This document shows positions 35,863-38,203 of a DNA stretch of 38,203 nt, in pieces. The stretch spans positions 1-38,203 of the forward strand of contig JADGJC010000363.1 in NCBI GenBank assembly GCA_027596075.1, written 5' to 3'. Under the pieces are notes generated by a model, which worked only from the letters and a program-made list of their open reading frames with translations, was not told where the DNA came from and made no database searches. Within the stretch, counting starts at the first letter, position 1. Every line of letters begins with the position of its first letter. A program made the position numbers and the translations under genes. This DNA is from Rhizophlyctis rosea (Eukaryota > Chytridiomycota > Chytridiomycetes > Rhizophlyctidales > Rhizophlyctidaceae).

Positions 35863-37100
35863 CGGAAAGATATTGGGAAAAGCTCAAGCATGGGTATAGG
35901 GAGGAAAGGTATAGGTATAGTGTGCAGTAGTCAGTAGTAGGTTATAATTTATGTGATAGGGTGTATGTGTGTGGGAATGTCGACAAGATGAGATGAGCAG
36001 GAGGGGGGAAAGGGGTTCTGTCAAACCTTCAACCTGTCAACCTTGGCTGGATGGCAGGGACCCGTTCATTCCCGGTTTGACAGCCAGAGTGTCATGTCAG
36101 CTGCGGGAGGCGCAGTGAATTCCCCATTGAGAAAATAGCCCTTTAGTATGCTGTCAAATTTTTCACGTGACACCTGAATAAGTTAAGGGTCTACTAATCA
36201 CGCCTTCGCTCAGCGCCACACAAGCCCCGAATGGACCAGAAGCCAACATAAGCGCGACTCTCACACCTTGTTCCGTTTTCTCTTCCTCAGCTCCCACCTC
36301 GAATTGGATTCTTACAATGCACTCAGCACTCGCATTCAACAGCATCCCTGACTAGGGTTCAATGGGGTGGTCGGAAGCCATATCTTTCCTGCTAGAGGGC
36401 AAACTAGGGGTTAGAAACATCAGTTGGGACCGATACACTTCCGCTTACAAATGCGGGGCATACTAGCATTTGCGCAAGTGGGAAACCGCTTGTGACATTC
36501 CCTTTTTGGGTTTGTTTCAGGGCTGGACGCCGGGAAGGATGAAGGTTCCCCTGAACGGATCAATCTCTACGTGTGGTCTTCTCTTCAAGTTGTCTTGCTT
36601 GTCGACTTGCAATTCTTTGCTCCAAAGTTTTCTGGCTGTACCGTTGGTGGTACGCCAGCACATTGCGCCAATTGCGCCCTTTTTTCCAAGTCTTGCTTTT
36701 TTATGTCTTCTTTGGGAATAACTCGAAGGGGTCTTACAAGGTGGTGACGAAACCATCGAGACTTCCACCTTTGGTCTTCCTGTCTTCGTTTTTCCGTCTC
36801 CTGCTTGTCTTCCTCGACTCACTGAGTCTTGAGCAAGTATGACACTGAGAGATTGAGTTGTGCTGCACTGCACATTTCGGCTGTGCTTGCTATCATCATC
36901 CTCGGATATCCTCTCCTTCAAGAAGTTGCAACTTCACACCGCGTGATGTGTCTCCCAGGTTCAGGTGAGTTTAACTCAATGGGTATACGTCAAACTCTCC
37001 TTTTTGTCACAGCACCACAAGACTTGATCCCACATCCATAATCTGCACCAACAACGACGTCAGCATCAAGCAATAAGAATCATATTCAGGTCTTCAACAC
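35863..37100. other. stretch without a supported gene
   Basis: CACGTGAC occurs at about 36164. A minus frame of 134 codons (36921-36517), Lys/Arg-rich, is open but begins with a non-ATG codon and has no partner exon. A plus frame over the same bases is hydrophobic and T-rich. Neither is supported. Bases 36960-37100 become A/C-rich ahead of the ATG at 37101. Confidence 0.35.
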
Positions 37101-37703
37101 ATGAACCACATAGATCCATCTCCTGCGAACAACTCAATCAAACGCAGCGCAAGGCGACCAATTGACATCATCCCCAATCCATTTCTTTTTGGCCATCCCC
37201 CCGACGTCCACACATCATCAAGACTTCTTCTGCAATCCGGACACTCGCCACTGTTCTTCTCAACACAAGAACCAAGAACGCGAACATCCACATCCCACAT
37301 TTTCCCCATCACCACCTGCCTCCACGGCCCATACCCGAATTCCATGCAACAACCTCCACCATCACTCATACTTCCCGCTCCCTCCCCTCTTTTTTCCCTT
37401 TCCTCTTTCCAACGGATGACGTCCCCAACACCCCGCACAACCAGCCGTCCACCTCATTACTCAGTACAAAAACCCCATCAACAGCAACTTTCCCACCTCC
37501 CATTTTCCTTCTTTCTGGCGACGCAAGGACTGCGATCATCAATTCCCGCAAAACCCGCAATTCCCGCTCATCCTTTCATCACGTTCTCACCAATTCTCCC
37601 ACCTTCCTTTCGCGCGTCTGTCCATTCTCAAGGACCTTTTTTCTGCAACTACATACTCATCCCCTCTGCGCCGCCTCAAGCAATCCATCTCCTTCACGCT
37701 TAG
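37101..37703 (+). CDS. Pro/Ser/Thr-rich ORF, doubtful
   Basis: A 200-codon frame with a true ATG after an A/C-rich leader-like tract, ending in a TAG. The product would be Pro/Ser/Thr-rich and of low complexity (SMQQPPPSLILPAPSPLFSL) with no domain. The DNA is so C/T-rich that stops are unlikely on this strand, so a long open frame is expected by chance. Parts of the minus strand are also open. It may be a long leader or a disordered protein. Confidence 0.25.
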   Translation: MNHIDPSPANNSIKRSARRPIDIIPNPFLFGHPPDVHTSSRLLLQSGHSPLFFSTQEPRTRTSTSHIFPITTCLHGPYPNSMQQPPPSLILPAPSPLFSLSSFQRMTSPTPRTTSRPPHYSVQKPHQQQLSHLPFSFFLATQGLRSSIPAKPAIPAHPFITFSPILPPSFRASVHSQGPFFCNYILIPSAPPQAIHLLHA

Positions 37704-37832
37704 ATTTAGAACTAGCTTACCAACACTGGGCATCTTTTTTTGTTGGTCTGGCGTCGTTTTGTGTATAGATAGAAAACGAGTTGTGCATTGAATAGAGAAA
37801 TCTGCAATTTCGCACATTGTTCTGACACGAAG

Positions 37833-37858
37833 GTCACGTGACTGGTGATTACGTAATC
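37833..37858. promoter_or_regulatory. two palindromic factor sites: E-box and bZIP type
   Basis: GTCACGTGAC (37833-37842) is a perfect palindrome around the E-box CACGTG, the type bound by bHLH factors such as Cbf1 or Pho4. Four bases on, GATTACGTAATC (37847-37858) is a perfect 12-bp palindrome holding TTACGTAA, the type bound by Yap/Pap1-family bZIP factors. They lie about 250 bp before the ATG at 38103, a normal distance for a fungal upstream activating site. Confidence 0.55.
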
Positions 37859-38102
37859 GGATCTGGGTCCTTTCTCAATCTCCATCGTGCACCAAATTAC
37901 GATTGTTCTGAATGGGCAAGTGCAGACACCCAACTACCATATGGTGTCCATTAACGACTGAAAGCTGCGGTTACGCTCTCTATTTGCGATTCTATGGCCC
38001 GTTGATTGCATATCAACCTTCCATTCACTGCTGTGAATCACCAGATTCTATCCAAATCGTGGAGTTTCTCCAATGCGTCACCTCTCCCACTGACGTTGTG
38101 GC

Positions 38103-38203
38103 ATGGTGCAAGAGGCGAAGTCGGAACAGGCGGGCGAGACGGGAGGTGGGAGTGGAGGGGGTGATGATGAGGACGTTTGGGAGCCACCGAAGGGACACTA
38201 CGT
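38103..38203 (+). CDS. start of a gene running off the window
   Basis: ATG 38103 opens a frame of 33 codons to the window edge (MVQEAKSEQAGE, then GGGSGGG, then DDEDVWEPPKGHY). The acidic Gly/Ser-rich start looks like a disordered N-terminus followed by the beginning of a folded part. No family can be named from so little. The support is the ATG in good context, the protein-like composition and the promoter-like palindromes upstream. Confidence 0.5.
   Translation, partial: MVQEAKSEQAGETGGGSGGGDDEDVWEPPKGHY

Noticed and set aside
37094..37438. 114-codon minus frame with several Cys (SCVEKNSGECPDC)
   Set aside because: Looks like a zinc-knuckle fragment at first sight, but spacing fits no finger family and it is antisense to a C/T-rich tract.

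Overview
The window looks like nuclear DNA from a fungus. The genes are split by many short GT-AG introns, mostly 44-120 nt. Several genes have C/A- or C/T-rich, G-poor leaders before the ATG. Coding is sparse and lies on both strands, and there is no sign of operons, ribosome binding sites, CRISPR arrays or prokaryotic mobile elements. I cannot fix the phylum; an intron-rich lineage such as a chytrid or a basidiomycete would fit.

Layout. 1-4.2 kb: the tail of an unrecognised ORF and mostly non-coding sequence. 4.2-4.7 kb: a small repeat-bearing ORF broken by an in-frame TGA. 5.05-9.34 kb: the best-supported locus, an RRM exon followed by a 13-exon gene for the RNA polymerase II CTD phosphatase FCP1 (N-terminal lipoyl-like/Cys segment, DLDQT catalytic domain, BRCT domain, long charged coiled-coil tail). 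The RRM exon splices in frame into FCP1, so the locus may encode an RRM-FCP1 fusion. 9.3-21 kb: gene-poor, with one TATA promoter followed by two families of degenerate repeats (12.7-13.4 kb). 21.1-24.5 kb: an unrecognised RS-rich and lineage-specific coding region with frame changes and two in-frame TGAs. 24.5-28.7 kb: gene-poor. 28.7-29.9 kb: a jacalin-like lectin gene with two frame breaks and a beta-rich C-terminal module. 30.3-30.6 kb: a possible small spliced gene. 33.1-35.25 kb: two truncated HSP70 genes facing each other and fused tail to tail. 35.4-35.86 kb: an RRM protein gene on the minus strand. 36-38.1 kb: mostly non-coding, with a pair of palindromic transcription-factor-like sites before the start of a new gene that runs off the end (38,103).

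How it fits together. FCP1 dephosphorylates the polymerase II CTD and recycles the enzyme; a fused RRM would place RNA binding on the same polypeptide. The other recognisable genes (HSP70 fragments, lectin, RS-rich region) carry breaks, so much of the window reads as decaying accessory DNA around a conserved housekeeping gene. Single-base assembly errors could explain some of the frame breaks.
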